This document shows positions 16,979 through 24,542 of a stretch of DNA of 64,000 bases, in pieces. The position numbers and the translations under genes are program-made. The stretch is from Thalassomonas viridans (lineage in GTDB: Bacteria; Pseudomonadota; Gammaproteobacteria; Enterobacterales; Alteromonadaceae): NCBI RefSeq assembly GCF_000948985.2, contig NZ_CP059733.1:558001-622000 (forward strand), in the 5' to 3' direction. Each line of letters starts with the position of its first letter. Within the stretch, counting starts at the first letter, position 1. The notes beneath the pieces are model-generated. The model searched no databases. It saw only the letters and a list, made by a program, of their open reading frames with translations, and was not told the origin of the DNA.

Positions 16979-17333
16979 CGCTTTACCACCGGGAAAATAC
17001 CTCAAAACCAGTCCGTGCCCCTTGATTTTAGCGGATGGATTTCGGGCAAAAAAGCCCTGGATAAACACTGTAAACAATAGTGGACAAATACCACTTTTTT
17101 GCTTGTAAAAAAAAGCCTCCCATTGTTGCTTTAGTCAATGAAGAGGTCTTTTATTAATGGTGCCACCCAGCAAAAAAGGAGGCGCCTTTTAAGTCTTTTA
17201 TATATAAGTATGAGTATAAGCCGGTAGCAATAGCCCGGCTGTTGTTGCCAGTACAAACAAGCAAAGCCGCAATCCCTGAGTGAAGCAACACCCAGAGATT
17301 GCTAACCAAACGAACCTACCATAGGAGTCCGTT
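16979..17333. other. Gene-free stretch with hairpins ahead of symE-like gene
   Basis: 355 bases without a credible gene. An imperfect stem-loop at 17111-17152 pairs AAAAGCCTC...CATTG with CAATG...GAGGTCTTTT. A smaller one pairs GCCGG with CCGGC at 17220-17239. In E. coli, symE is controlled by the antisense RNA SymR over its 5' region; a similar RNA could lie here but I cannot identify one. I found no LexA box of the CTG-N10-CAG type. Confidence 0.4.
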
Positions 17334-17597
17334 ATGGCTAAATATCATCATACGCCAGAGTCTGGCCCGGAAAAAGTAAATTATCCCATTTATCGGCACC
17401 TTACCGTGCTGGAAACCACCCGTGAGTCGGCAGGGAAAACCCGTGGCATAGGCATCAACTATGTGCCGGTTCACCTTGAGCCTTGCATAGTGCTCAGGGG
17501 GGATTGGCTCAGGCAGGCCGGTTTTACTACCGGCCGCAAGGTTCGCGTTGTTATCAATCAAGAGGAGATGGTCATTAAGCCTAAGCCACTTGATTAA
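17334..17597 (+). CDS. SymE-family type I toxin-like protein
   Basis: 87 residues. The segment R-H-L-T-V ... P-C-I-V-L-R-G-D-W-L-R-Q-A-G-F-T-T-G-R-K-V-R-V ends E-E-M-V-I-K-P, which is the SymE core (L-x-G-x-W-L-x-x-A-G-F-x-x-G), an AbrB/SpoVT-derived fold. SymE of E. coli is SOS-induced, binds nucleic acid and is repressed by an antisense RNA. GGAGT lies about 8 bases before ATG. It is a single gene, without a linked antitoxin protein, convergent with a Fic gene. Whether it is toxic is unknown; many SymE homologues are uncharacterised. Confidence 0.8.
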   Translation: MAKYHHTPESGPEKVNYPIYRHLTVLETTRESAGKTRGIGINYVPVHLEPCIVLRGDWLRQAGFTTGRKVRVVINQEEMVIKPKPLD

Positions 17598-17626
17598 AGT
17601 TGGGCATAGGTGAATAACTTCTAAAA

Positions 17627-17664
17627 TCAGGCTACTGCACCTTGAATTTGGTGTAGTAGCCTGA
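17627..17664. terminator. Strong hairpin between symE-like and fic genes
   Basis: 15-bp stem TCAGGCTACTGCACC / GGTGTAGTAGCCTGA with one G-T-type mismatch and an eight-base loop, about 30 bases after the SymE stop and 66 bases from the Fic stop. It probably ends both convergent transcripts, although no long U-tract follows. Confidence 0.65.
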
Positions 17665-17729
17665 CAGCAACTTGTTTGCTTTAAAGCAGGAATATAAACC
17701 GCTTCAGTTAAGCAAGTTTTTTCTCCGGT

Positions 17730-18881
17730 TTAAGCGGCGCTTGCTTCCACCTTTTGCACGATTTCATCATCCAGTTTTTGCCAGGTAGAAAAAATGATCG
17801 CACAGTCGTAAATTATCGCCCCTTCCGGTTGGCGTATCTTATGGGCTTCGAGAATGTTGACATTAATGAGCTCTAAAATGGCGTTATGCGCGGTAAAGAA
17901 ATCCCAGCCGAAATGTTTGCCCAAACCGGCCTCGCACACTATGGGTTGTACCCACAAATAATCGAGTAAAGTCCTGGCATTGTTGGATAATGCCCTCATC
18001 GCCAGGCGGGCATTCAGCTCGGCCTGGCCTTCGGCGAGTATTTGATACATTCTGCGTTTTAGCTCATTTCCCCAGGCTAAACTCTCTTGCCAGAAACTAT
18101 GCAAAGGGACCAAAGGAGAGGTTTCCCTTAACGTTGACTGAACCGCATCTATATACTGCTCGTTTTTATGCAATCGATATAGGGTAGGGTGAATGATATC
18201 CCCGTATTTTTGCTCTAACCTGGATTGTAAAAACACTCTGCTGGTGCGGCCGTTGCCATCTGAAAAAGGGTGTATCAAAAGCAGCTGACTGTATCCGACA
18301 ATGGCGGTAATTTCACCGGGCAGGTCGGGGTTATTAATAAACATCAGCCAGTCATGCATTAACTCTTCAACCAGTTCGGGCGGCGGGCAAACATAAGCGG
18401 CCTGCAGAGGTGTTTTGCCACCTATCCAGTTCTGGTTTTGGCGAAGGCTGCCGGTTCTTTGGTTTTCCACTTCTAATGAGCGGTTAATGTCTAAGAGTTG
18501 TTCTAGAGTCAAGGAGTGGTTTGCCGTGAGTATTTCCCTTGCTTGCTGATACCTGTCGATTTGCTTGACCAGATCTATGGCTTCCGGGTCAATATAGCCA
18601 ATTTGGCTGGTAACCAGCGCCAGGCGCTTGCGGGAAAGTAAACGTGATTCTCTTAAGCTACGGCTACCGGCCAAATACCGGTTTAAAAATTTATTGATTG
18701 AGAACTGGCCGTAATTGGGTTGTTCAAAGTTATTCAGCTCAAACTGAATGTTCGTAGCAAATGTTTGCTCGGCCAGTTTCGACGGGATTATACATAAGAT
18801 GGTTTCCTGCTTTTTCCCGTACCAGCGCTCAACGCTATTCACATCGGCATAGCGTTTAATATATTCATCCTTAAAACCCAA
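17730..18881 (-). CDS. Fic-domain protein (AMP-transferase family)
   Basis: 383 residues. The catalytic loop H-P-F-S-D-G-N-G-R-T-S-R (204-215) matches the Fic consensus H-P-F-x-x-G-N-G-R-x-x-R with the catalytic His and both Arg present. The N-terminal ~120 residues resemble the Fic_N segment, and about 120 C-terminal residues (L-D-Y-L-W-V-Q-P-I-V) look like the winged helix typical of chromosomal Fic proteins. An S-L-E-V-E-N stretch (135-140) fits the inhibitory S/T-x-x-x-E-G/N pattern in form, though its position is not usual. Fic enzymes transfer AMP or related groups to protein side chains. Its target is unknown. Confidence 0.9.
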   Translation of the reverse strand: MGFKDEYIKRYADVNSVERWYGKKQETILCIIPSKLAEQTFATNIQFELNNFEQPNYGQFSINKFLNRYLAGSRSLRESRLLSRKRLALVTSQIGYIDPEAIDLVKQIDRYQQAREILTANHSLTLEQLLDINRSLEVENQRTGSLRQNQNWIGGKTPLQAAYVCPPPELVEELMHDWLMFINNPDLPGEITAIVGYSQLLLIHPFSDGNGRTSRVFLQSRLEQKYGDIIHPTLYRLHKNEQYIDAVQSTLRETSPLVPLHSFWQESLAWGNELKRRMYQILAEGQAELNARLAMRALSNNARTLLDYLWVQPIVCEAGLGKHFGWDFFTAHNAILELINVNILEAHKIRQPEGAIIYDCAIIFSTWQKLDDEIVQKVEASAA

Positions 18882-19044
18882 AACATGCAGTCCTTCTTTG
18901 CAAAAAGGAGACGAGTATAAAGCAAAAATCTTAAATCACAATTGTGATGTTAGCCTGTGTAATGCCGTGTAATGTTAAATGATTGTGGTTTTCTTTTTGT
19001 GGCGTTATGATGCGCCGGCAATTTTAGGAAGTAATTGCATCAAC

Positions 19045-19689
19045 ATGGAAATTCAAAGGAAATTGAAGTTGAACAAAACAATCAAAACGAGCACTAAGGT
19101 GCTTTCCAATACCGTATTGGCAGCAGCCCTGATGATGGGAAATGTCAATGTCCAAACAAGCCAAGATTATTACGAAGATAAAGAAGGTTTTCACCAGGTT
19201 TCCACTTCTATGGAAAATGGCTGGGGCTGGAGTTTAGGCTTTAATAAAGCGAATGCGAATACTTGCTCGAATAATCTTATTACTAATTGTGAGGCGGGGG
19301 AAGGTGAAGATACCACCGAACATATACCTGTCGTAGGGCAAAGGCCACCGACGGAGCCTTGGCAAGGAGTGCCTGATGAAAGTACTGAGGATTATGGGAG
19401 TACTGGCGGAGGAGGAGGTGGTGGCCCATCTGAGCCTCCAAGCCCAAGCCCTGAGGAGCTAAAAAAAGAGCGTATCAGACAGTGTAAGGCTGATGCATTA
19501 AAAGTTAATAAGGACGAATATAGTAATATAGAGGGGGTTATGCAAGCTACAATCGTCGGCTGTAGTTTTTTAAAGTTCAAAACCGCAGTTAGCACTTGTA
19601 CGGGAGCTGCAATTTGGGCAGCAGCAGATGCAAGAAACCAGTCTGATATCAGATATGCTGCGGCTGTAGATGAATGTGATAAGTTATAA
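19045..19689 (+). CDS. Secreted cysteine-containing protein with Gly/Pro linker, unknown
   Basis: Not recognised. From the ATG at 19045 the product has 214 residues. After a basic stretch, a hydrophobic segment (V-L-S-N-T-V-L-A-A-A-L-M-M-G) acts as a signal peptide. A middle part carries I-P-V-V-G-Q-R-P-P and a G6-P-S-E-P-P-S-P-S-P linker, and a C-terminal helical domain has several cysteines. The frame opens at 18979, but the earlier residues lack signal-peptide logic. The first of a run of AT-rich genes (to about 21.8 kb), all small, secreted or membrane-bound, it looks like part of a laterally acquired or fast-evolving cassette. Confidence 0.6.
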   Translation: MEIQRKLKLNKTIKTSTKVLSNTVLAAALMMGNVNVQTSQDYYEDKEGFHQVSTSMENGWGWSLGFNKANANTCSNNLITNCEAGEGEDTTEHIPVVGQRPPTEPWQGVPDESTEDYGSTGGGGGGGPSEPPSPSPEELKKERIRQCKADALKVNKDEYSNIEGVMQATIVGCSFLKFKTAVSTCTGAAIWAAADARNQSDIRYAAAVDECDKL

Positions 19690-19762
19690 GTTATATAGCT
19701 GGCATAACAGATTGCTATAAGCGATCTGTTATGTTTCAAATCAGATGGTAAGGGATATCTTG

Positions 19763-19951
19763 ATGGTGAATTTATTAAATATTAATTTTAAAGTGTTTCT
19801 AATGTACTTCATTTTTCTTTGTGGAGTTACAATCTTTTTTTCTTATTATTATCAAGGCTATATAGATTTGTCGTGGTCTATGATCATATTTTATCTAGCT
19901 GTGTCTTATTTGTTTGCATACAGACATGGTAAATCAGATAAAAAGGAGTAG
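19763..19951 (+). CDS. Small two-helix membrane protein (copy 1 of a duplicated pair)
   Basis: 62 residues with two hydrophobic helices around 11-29 and 37-54 and a charged tail. AAGGGA at 19749-19754 is well placed for the ATG at 19763, rather than the earlier ATG at 19745. The product is closely similar to that at 21557-21757, with the shared stretch F-I-F-L-C-G and Q-G-Y-I-D-L-S in both. No family name is recognised. The next gene starts four bases after its stop, so the two are translated together. Confidence 0.6.
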   Translation: MVNLLNINFKVFLMYFIFLCGVTIFFSYYYQGYIDLSWSMIIFYLAVSYLFAYRHGKSDKKE

Positions 19952-19955
19952 TCAG

Positions 19956-20840
19956 ATGAAGTTTATTATTGGTTTCGTGATTATTGTTGGTCTTTCTGTG
20001 TATATGTTTGGTCTTCATGAAAAGTCAGATAGTATTGAGGAAAAAAACAAAATATTAGCAATTGAAAATAAAAGAGAAAATCCTGAAAAAAACACTGTAG
20101 CTGCTATTGTTTTGGATAAAACAGAGAATAATTCGACAGTTAACCCTGATTTGCTAGAAGATGAGAACTCGATCGCAGATAAGCTTTCATTCGAGAAGGC
20201 AAATAAGAAAGATATTAATAAGTTGCTTTCTGATTTTGATAAAGATGTTGAACAGGGGAATATACCTGATGAGTTAAACCAAAATATGCAGGGACTTTTT
20301 GAGTCAGCTCAACAAGCTGATTGGGAAAGCTTTAATAGCACTGTAGACTTTTTGGAATCAGAAGATGGTAGTATTCTTAGCATGGCATTATTCCAGGCTG
20401 TTTTAAATAATGCTCCTTTAACGATAATTGAAAACTTACTTCACCGTGGCGCCATTTTTTTCCCAAATACGGCACAAATGTTGGCGTTAAGGAATAATGT
20501 AAAACTAACAAAAGCTTTATTACCTCTGGGATTAGATTTACATGCGGTAGATCTGTCAGGAAAAAATTCATTAAGTCATACTTTGGTTAGTTTTCAATCG
20601 AAGGAAATGTTTGATTTCTTGCTGGCAAACAACGTAGATGTAAAACCCAGTCCTAATGGTCTGGACCCTCTTGATATGGCTCTGCAATATACTCTGAATA
20701 ATGCACAAGGGGTCTACTATGTTAAGCAATTATTAGCTTATGGTGCTCCGGTTGAAAGTAGTCATATGCAGTTGTTTTCTCAAATTCAAAAACAGAATCC
20801 ATATAACTATGAAAAAATCGCAGTATTTATCCCTAACTAA
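19956..20840 (+). CDS. Membrane-anchored ankyrin-like repeat protein
   Basis: From ATG 19956 (AAGGAG 8 bases upstream) 294 residues. A transmembrane helix at 2-19 is followed by a charged Lys/Glu/Asn-rich linker to about 130. The C-terminal part contains ankyrin-type repeats (D-L-S-G-K-N-S-L-S-H-T-L ... M-F-D-F-L-L-A-N-N-V-D-V; G-L-D-P-L-D-M-A-L ... V-K-Q-L-L-A-Y-G-A-P-V-E). Ankyrin repeats bind protein partners, here in the periplasm given the N-in anchor. It is AT-rich like its neighbours. A role as an immunity or partner protein for a neighbouring secreted product is possible but only a guess. Confidence 0.7.
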   Translation: MKFIIGFVIIVGLSVYMFGLHEKSDSIEEKNKILAIENKRENPEKNTVAAIVLDKTENNSTVNPDLLEDENSIADKLSFEKANKKDINKLLSDFDKDVEQGNIPDELNQNMQGLFESAQQADWESFNSTVDFLESEDGSILSMALFQAVLNNAPLTIIENLLHRGAIFFPNTAQMLALRNNVKLTKALLPLGLDLHAVDLSGKNSLSHTLVSFQSKEMFDFLLANNVDVKPSPNGLDPLDMALQYTLNNAQGVYYVKQLLAYGAPVESSHMQLFSQIQKQNPYNYEKIAVFIPN

Positions 20841-20858
20841 GCATAGGAAAAGTAAGGC

Positions 20859-21116
20859 ATGACAGAACAGAAAGTACGTTCTTTGGTTTCAAAATATAAA
20901 CGTAAAACACTTTTGGTATTGTTTCTATTTGGCATACTTATCATTGCAGCAGATTGGGGGCTGGTTTATTTGTCTGGCTATACAGCAACAGGCATGAATA
21001 CTATGAATTTTCTCCTTACTGTAATACTTGTATTTATTGCCTTTAATGGCCTTTGTGAGCTAATTGAAAAGGCTTTAGTTGAAATCTATAACAAGCAAAG
21101 GGCTTCAGATAATTGA
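20859..21116 (+). CDS. Small two-helix membrane protein, unknown
   Basis: 85 residues: a basic cytoplasmic start (K-Y-K-R-K), two membrane helices at about 17-35 and 45-63, and a charged C-terminus (L-I-E-K-A-L-V-E-I-Y-N-K-Q-R). It starts 18 bases after the ankyrin-like gene with TAAGG about five bases before ATG, so it belongs to the same transcription unit. No known family was recognised. Confidence 0.6.
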   Translation: MTEQKVRSLVSKYKRKTLLVLFLFGILIIAADWGLVYLSGYTATGMNTMNFLLTVILVFIAFNGLCELIEKALVEIYNKQRASDN

Positions 21117-21220
21117 TAAGCTCATAAGTAGTGGTGTTGAATCTAGCTATATAGAAACTTTAGTTGTTGGCGCTAGTTGACTCATGGATGCAGGATTTTA
21201 GATGCAGTAGGAATATTTAA

Positions 21221-21493
21221 ATGCAGAATCGTCTTTTTGAAATAAAAATCTGGTTTTTAGTTTGTGTTAGTGTTGCCGGAATTTTTGTGCTGGACTCATC
21301 TTTTGGTACTCCTCTATTTACCACTAAGGTTGTTTACAAAACAGACCTTAGTTCTACCTTGACCTATGATTGTGAATCTTGGGAGCAAGCCTATGCCCGG
21401 GAGCAGCAATTACGATTGAATGATGAAAACATGTTTGTGGAGCGAGAACCAATGTTTATCTTGAACAAGTGGTTCAACTGTAAAACATTTTGA
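21221..21493 (+). CDS. Small protein with one N-terminal helix and paired cysteines
   Basis: 90 residues. A hydrophobic segment at about 10-27 is a membrane anchor or an uncleaved signal, followed by a ~60-residue extracytoplasmic part with cysteines in Y-D-C-E-S-W and F-N-C-K, which could pair. The ribosome-binding site is weak. It lies in the AT-rich island, about 100 bases after the preceding gene. Unknown function; the coding call rests on frame length, membrane topology and context. Confidence 0.5.
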   Translation: MQNRLFEIKIWFLVCVSVAGIFVLDSSFGTPLFTTKVVYKTDLSSTLTYDCESWEQAYAREQQLRLNDENMFVEREPMFILNKWFNCKTF

Positions 21494-21556
21494 TGAAATT
21501 AAGGTGTTGAATCATAAGTTTAAGGCGAGAATATTTGGAAAGCGGAGTTCATTTTT

Positions 21557-21757
21557 GTGCGGATAACAATTGCGAATTTATTGAATATTAGTTTTAAAAC
21601 ATTGGCAATGTTTTTTATTTTTCTTTGCGGGATTACGGTTGCTTTCTCTTATTACAATCAAGGGTATATAGATTTATCATTGTCTATGGTTATATTTTAT
21701 TTGGCTGTTTCTTATTTGTTTGCATATAGACAGAGCAAATTAAATGAAAAGGATTAG
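21557..21757 (+). CDS. Small two-helix membrane protein (copy 2), start codon eroded
   Basis: 66 residues if it starts at GTG 21557, with CGGAG about 9 bases ahead. It is a duplicate of the gene at 19763: the nucleotide runs around A-A-T-T-T-A-T-T and the products match for most of their length (A-V-S-Y-L-F-A-Y-R in both). The position of the ATG of copy 1 is occupied by ATT here, so copy 2 uses either the upstream GTG or the rare ATT, or it is decaying. The downstream sequence holds no further gene before the cytochrome. Confidence 0.5.
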   Translation: MRITIANLLNISFKTLAMFFIFLCGITVAFSYYNQGYIDLSLSMVIFYLAVSYLFAYRQSKLNEKD

Positions 21758-21873
21758 GTAGTGGTCAAGTGAAGTTTAACGTAAGCTGCTGTACTCCAAT
21801 GGGCTACAGCAGCTTTATCATTATTGAGTCTTAACTGGAAAATGCTCCGTATAAGTAATTGACTCTAAGCTTG

Positions 21874-22410
21874 TTATTTAAATGAAAACATCCTTGTCAG
21901 GGTAGCGTCTTTATCAATGACGTGATGTTTTATAGCACCGGCAATATGCAGCACAAGCAGGCTGATCAGAACCGGAACCAGGAGTTCATGTATCTCATGA
22001 CCGATTGCCGCCAGGTTTTCATTAAGGGGGATGGCCTTGCCCGATACCGGGTCTGCATTGTGGGCGATAACTTCCAGGCCGAAAAGAAAAACGCCGTGCC
22101 CGCCAGCGCCGGACATCATCATGCCGGAAATCGGGAACAGCAGGGTAGAAATAATCAGTCCCCAATGTACGGCTTTGGCTGCCAGTAGCTGGGGTTTTGT
22201 CGCTTGTCCTAAGGGCTTAGGCCAGCCTTCCCTGAGCCTTACCATTGCCCGCAATAAAGCGAAGCCGAGTATCAGTACACCCAGGGATTTATGTAACGGA
22301 TACAGGGAGAAAGTCTCTGTTTCCGCCATATAAATGCCGAGTGCGAATATGCTTATCATGCCGAAGGCAACCAGCATGTGAAATACTTTTGTGGTGGGTG
22401 ATAGTTTCAT
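21874..22410 (-). CDS. Cytochrome b561-family di-heme membrane protein
   Basis: 178 residues from ATG 22410 (the frame opens 12 codons earlier). Four helices carry the expected heme ligands: F-H-M-L-V in helix 1, P-L-H-K-S-L-G-V in helix 2, V-H-W-G-L-I in helix 3 and L-V-L-H-I-A-G-A-I-K-H-H in helix 4. This fits CybB-type cytochrome b561, which passes electrons between quinols and periplasmic acceptors, including superoxide oxidation in E. coli. It stands alone between the AT-rich island and the efflux operon. Confidence 0.9.
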   Translation of the reverse strand: MKLSPTTKVFHMLVAFGMISIFALGIYMAETETFSLYPLHKSLGVLILGFALLRAMVRLREGWPKPLGQATKPQLLAAKAVHWGLIISTLLFPISGMMMSGAGGHGVFLFGLEVIAHNADPVSGKAIPLNENLAAIGHEIHELLVPVLISLLVLHIAGAIKHHVIDKDATLTRMFSFK

Positions 22411-22547
22411 AATTACTGCCTGGTTATGAATGTTGGGATGAATCATACCGGCTTTAGGGTTAAATCAGGGTTAAAAGCATTATGCTTTTTATGAAAATCA
22501 ATAACCGGAAGCGGGGAAGCTCCTGGTTATTGAGGCAGTATGCGAAA

Positions 22548-23846
22548 TTATTCCGGTTTAATTGTTTGAGTTGTCAGCAACTTGTCGGGCAGAAAACAGA
22601 CCGCAACCCGGTAGCCTTTGTCGGTATCTGTTATCTGATAAGGCCAGGAAAACTGCGCCGTTAATTTTTCAACTAATTTCATGCCCAGGCCAAAGCCCAG
22701 TTCATCTTTTTGGCTTTTGGGGTTTATTTGTGCCGACTCAACATTGCTGATGGTGACTTCACAGCCTTGTTGTATGATATCCACATGGCCTTGTTGCGTA
22801 TGCTGAAAGGCGTTACGGATCAGGTTGTTAAGCACAATAATGCTGGGCGTAACCGCCAGGGAAAGCTGGCTGTCATCAACTTCAATATTTACCGTGACCT
22901 TTTTTCCGGCAAGCAGATAGGCCAGCTCACTTTGGGTATTTTTTACCAGCTGACCCAGATTGGCGCTTTCTATGGCCATTTCAATTTTTCCTTCCCGGCT
23001 TAACCATAACAAGGTTTCCGTCATCGACTTCATGGTCAGGCTGGCGCGCTGTATCCGATCCCTGACCTGGCGCTCTTTATCTGACGGCGCCGGGCTGATT
23101 TTTTCCAGCAAGGCCGTATTGCTGCGGATCACGGCTATCGGCGTGCGCAGTTCGTGGCTGGCGTAGCTCAAAAACTCCTGCTCCCGCTCAACCGAGCTGG
23201 CGACAGAGGTCAGGTTTTCATGGATGAGGTTGGCCAGGCCGTTAAGCTCTTTAAAGGTAAAGTCCGGGCAAGGTTTGTTTAACTCGCTTATTTTCAGGTT
23301 TTTGGCCCATTGCTGCAGGGACTCTACCGGCAGGGCGATTTTCTTGAAAATATACAGCAATACCAAAATAAAAATCGCCAGTACCGAAAGGCCGACCAGG
23401 ATAATGAGTATCATAGGGTCGATGAGAAAGTTATCTTTAGGTTGCTCGCCTTCGTGTTGGGCATGCACATTTTCATTGTAGTGGGAAACAAAAACGGTTT
23501 TGTCTTCCCGCTCAACAACTATCAGGGAATATACTTTCTTGGGTGGTTGTATATAAATCCAGTCGATAAATTTGGTATGCAGCTCGTTTTTTTCTTCGGG
23601 AATGGTGGGAAAGTAATTTCGCACCTGCTGCGGCACTTTATCCCAGTCGGTGGTGACATGATACCTTAATACTTTTTGCTCGGTTTTTCCCGGTTCCGGA
23701 TATTGCTGGCCAATGCTGAACATGACGTTTTCAATCACCATGCCGAAAGAGTCGATAAAAAACCGGGCGCTTTGAAAAGACAGCCCTACGGCTATCAGTA
23801 GTACCAGGCCGGTCAGTAGGGTAAAAATGTAGGTGCGGATACTCAT
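22548..23846 (-). CDS. Sensor histidine kinase of the efflux operon
   Basis: 432 residues. Two membrane helices (~7-28 and ~145-167) flank a periplasmic sensor loop of about 115 residues. Then come a linker, a HisKA domain with the phosphorylation site S-H-E-L-R-T-P, and an HATPase domain with N-box L-N-N-L-I-R-N-A-F and G-box G-F-G-L-G-M. It should phosphorylate the response regulator encoded just upstream, 15 bases away on the same strand. Being the last gene of the RND operon suggests that it senses a substrate of the pump or envelope damage. Confidence 0.92.
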   Translation of the reverse strand: MSIRTYIFTLLTGLVLLIAVGLSFQSARFFIDSFGMVIENVMFSIGQQYPEPGKTEQKVLRYHVTTDWDKVPQQVRNYFPTIPEEKNELHTKFIDWIYIQPPKKVYSLIVVEREDKTVFVSHYNENVHAQHEGEQPKDNFLIDPMILIILVGLSVLAIFILVLLYIFKKIALPVESLQQWAKNLKISELNKPCPDFTFKELNGLANLIHENLTSVASSVEREQEFLSYASHELRTPIAVIRSNTALLEKISPAPSDKERQVRDRIQRASLTMKSMTETLLWLSREGKIEMAIESANLGQLVKNTQSELAYLLAGKKVTVNIEVDDSQLSLAVTPSIIVLNNLIRNAFQHTQQGHVDIIQQGCEVTISNVESAQINPKSQKDELGFGLGMKLVEKLTAQFSWPYQITDTDKGYRVAVCFLPDKLLTTQTIKPE

Positions 23847-23861
23847 AGTTGCTTGGCCGCT

Positions 23862-24542
23862 TTACAGCGGCGCTTTTTCCCTTAAGGCAAAACCGAAGCC
23901 GGGTTCGGTCTCTATGGCGAGGTTGGCCTGTACCTTTTCCAGTTGTTTACGTAAGTGATGGATATGTACTTTCAGGCTGTTGCTGTCGGGCTGATCTTCT
24001 CCCCAAACGGCATGCATCAACGCTGAGCGTGATACAGGTTTGCCGGCTTCCCGCATAAGTTTTTCCAGCAGTTTAAAGGTGATGGGGGTGAGCTTTATTT
24101 CCTGTTCATCAAAAAAAGCCAGCCTTTCTTTTAGCTGTAAAACCAGCTTGCCGAAAGTAAGTTTGCTGATCTGGCCGCTGCGGCGTTTGGACAGGGCAAG
24201 CACCCGGATCAGCAGCTCTTCTATTTCAAAGGGTTTTACCAGATAGTCGTCGGTGCCGGCATCGAAGCCGGTCACTTTATCCACCAGGGTATCGCGGGCG
24301 GTGAGCATTAAAATCGGAGTGTCGTTGCTGTTCTCGCGGATTTTCTGACACAGGGTAAAGCCGTCCATGCCCGGTAAATTAATGTCGAGCAGGATCACCT
24401 GATAATCGTTGGCTTCCACCAGCGCCAGGCCGTGTACGCCATTAGCCGCATGATCGCAGCTAATGGACTCTACTTCAAAGTAGTCGACTACCGTGGCGGC
24501 CAGATCTATGTCGTCTTCAACCAGTAATATGTTGAGGCTCAT
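23862..24542 (-). CDS. OmpR/PhoB-family response regulator
   Basis: 226 residues: a receiver domain (1-115) with acidic pocket E9/D10/D11 and phospho-acceptor D53 in L-L-D-I-N-L-P-G-M-D-G, T and K at the usual places (M-L-T-A-R-D; V-K-P-F), and a winged-helix output domain (~125-222). It overlaps the preceding RND permease gene by 26 bases and is followed by its kinase. It probably controls this operon, including itself. Confidence 0.94.
   Translation of the reverse strand: MSLNILLVEDDIDLAATVVDYFEVESISCDHAANGVHGLALVEANDYQVILLDINLPGMDGFTLCQKIRENSNDTPILMLTARDTLVDKVTGFDAGTDDYLVKPFEIEELLIRVLALSKRRSGQISKLTFGKLVLQLKERLAFFDEQEIKLTPITFKLLEKLMREAGKPVSRSALMHAVWGEDQPDSNSLKVHIHHLRKQLEKVQANLAIETEPGFGFALREKAPL

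Noticed and set aside
17200..17333. LexA box for the symE-like gene
   Set aside because: CTG and CAG triplets occur but not with ten-base spacing.
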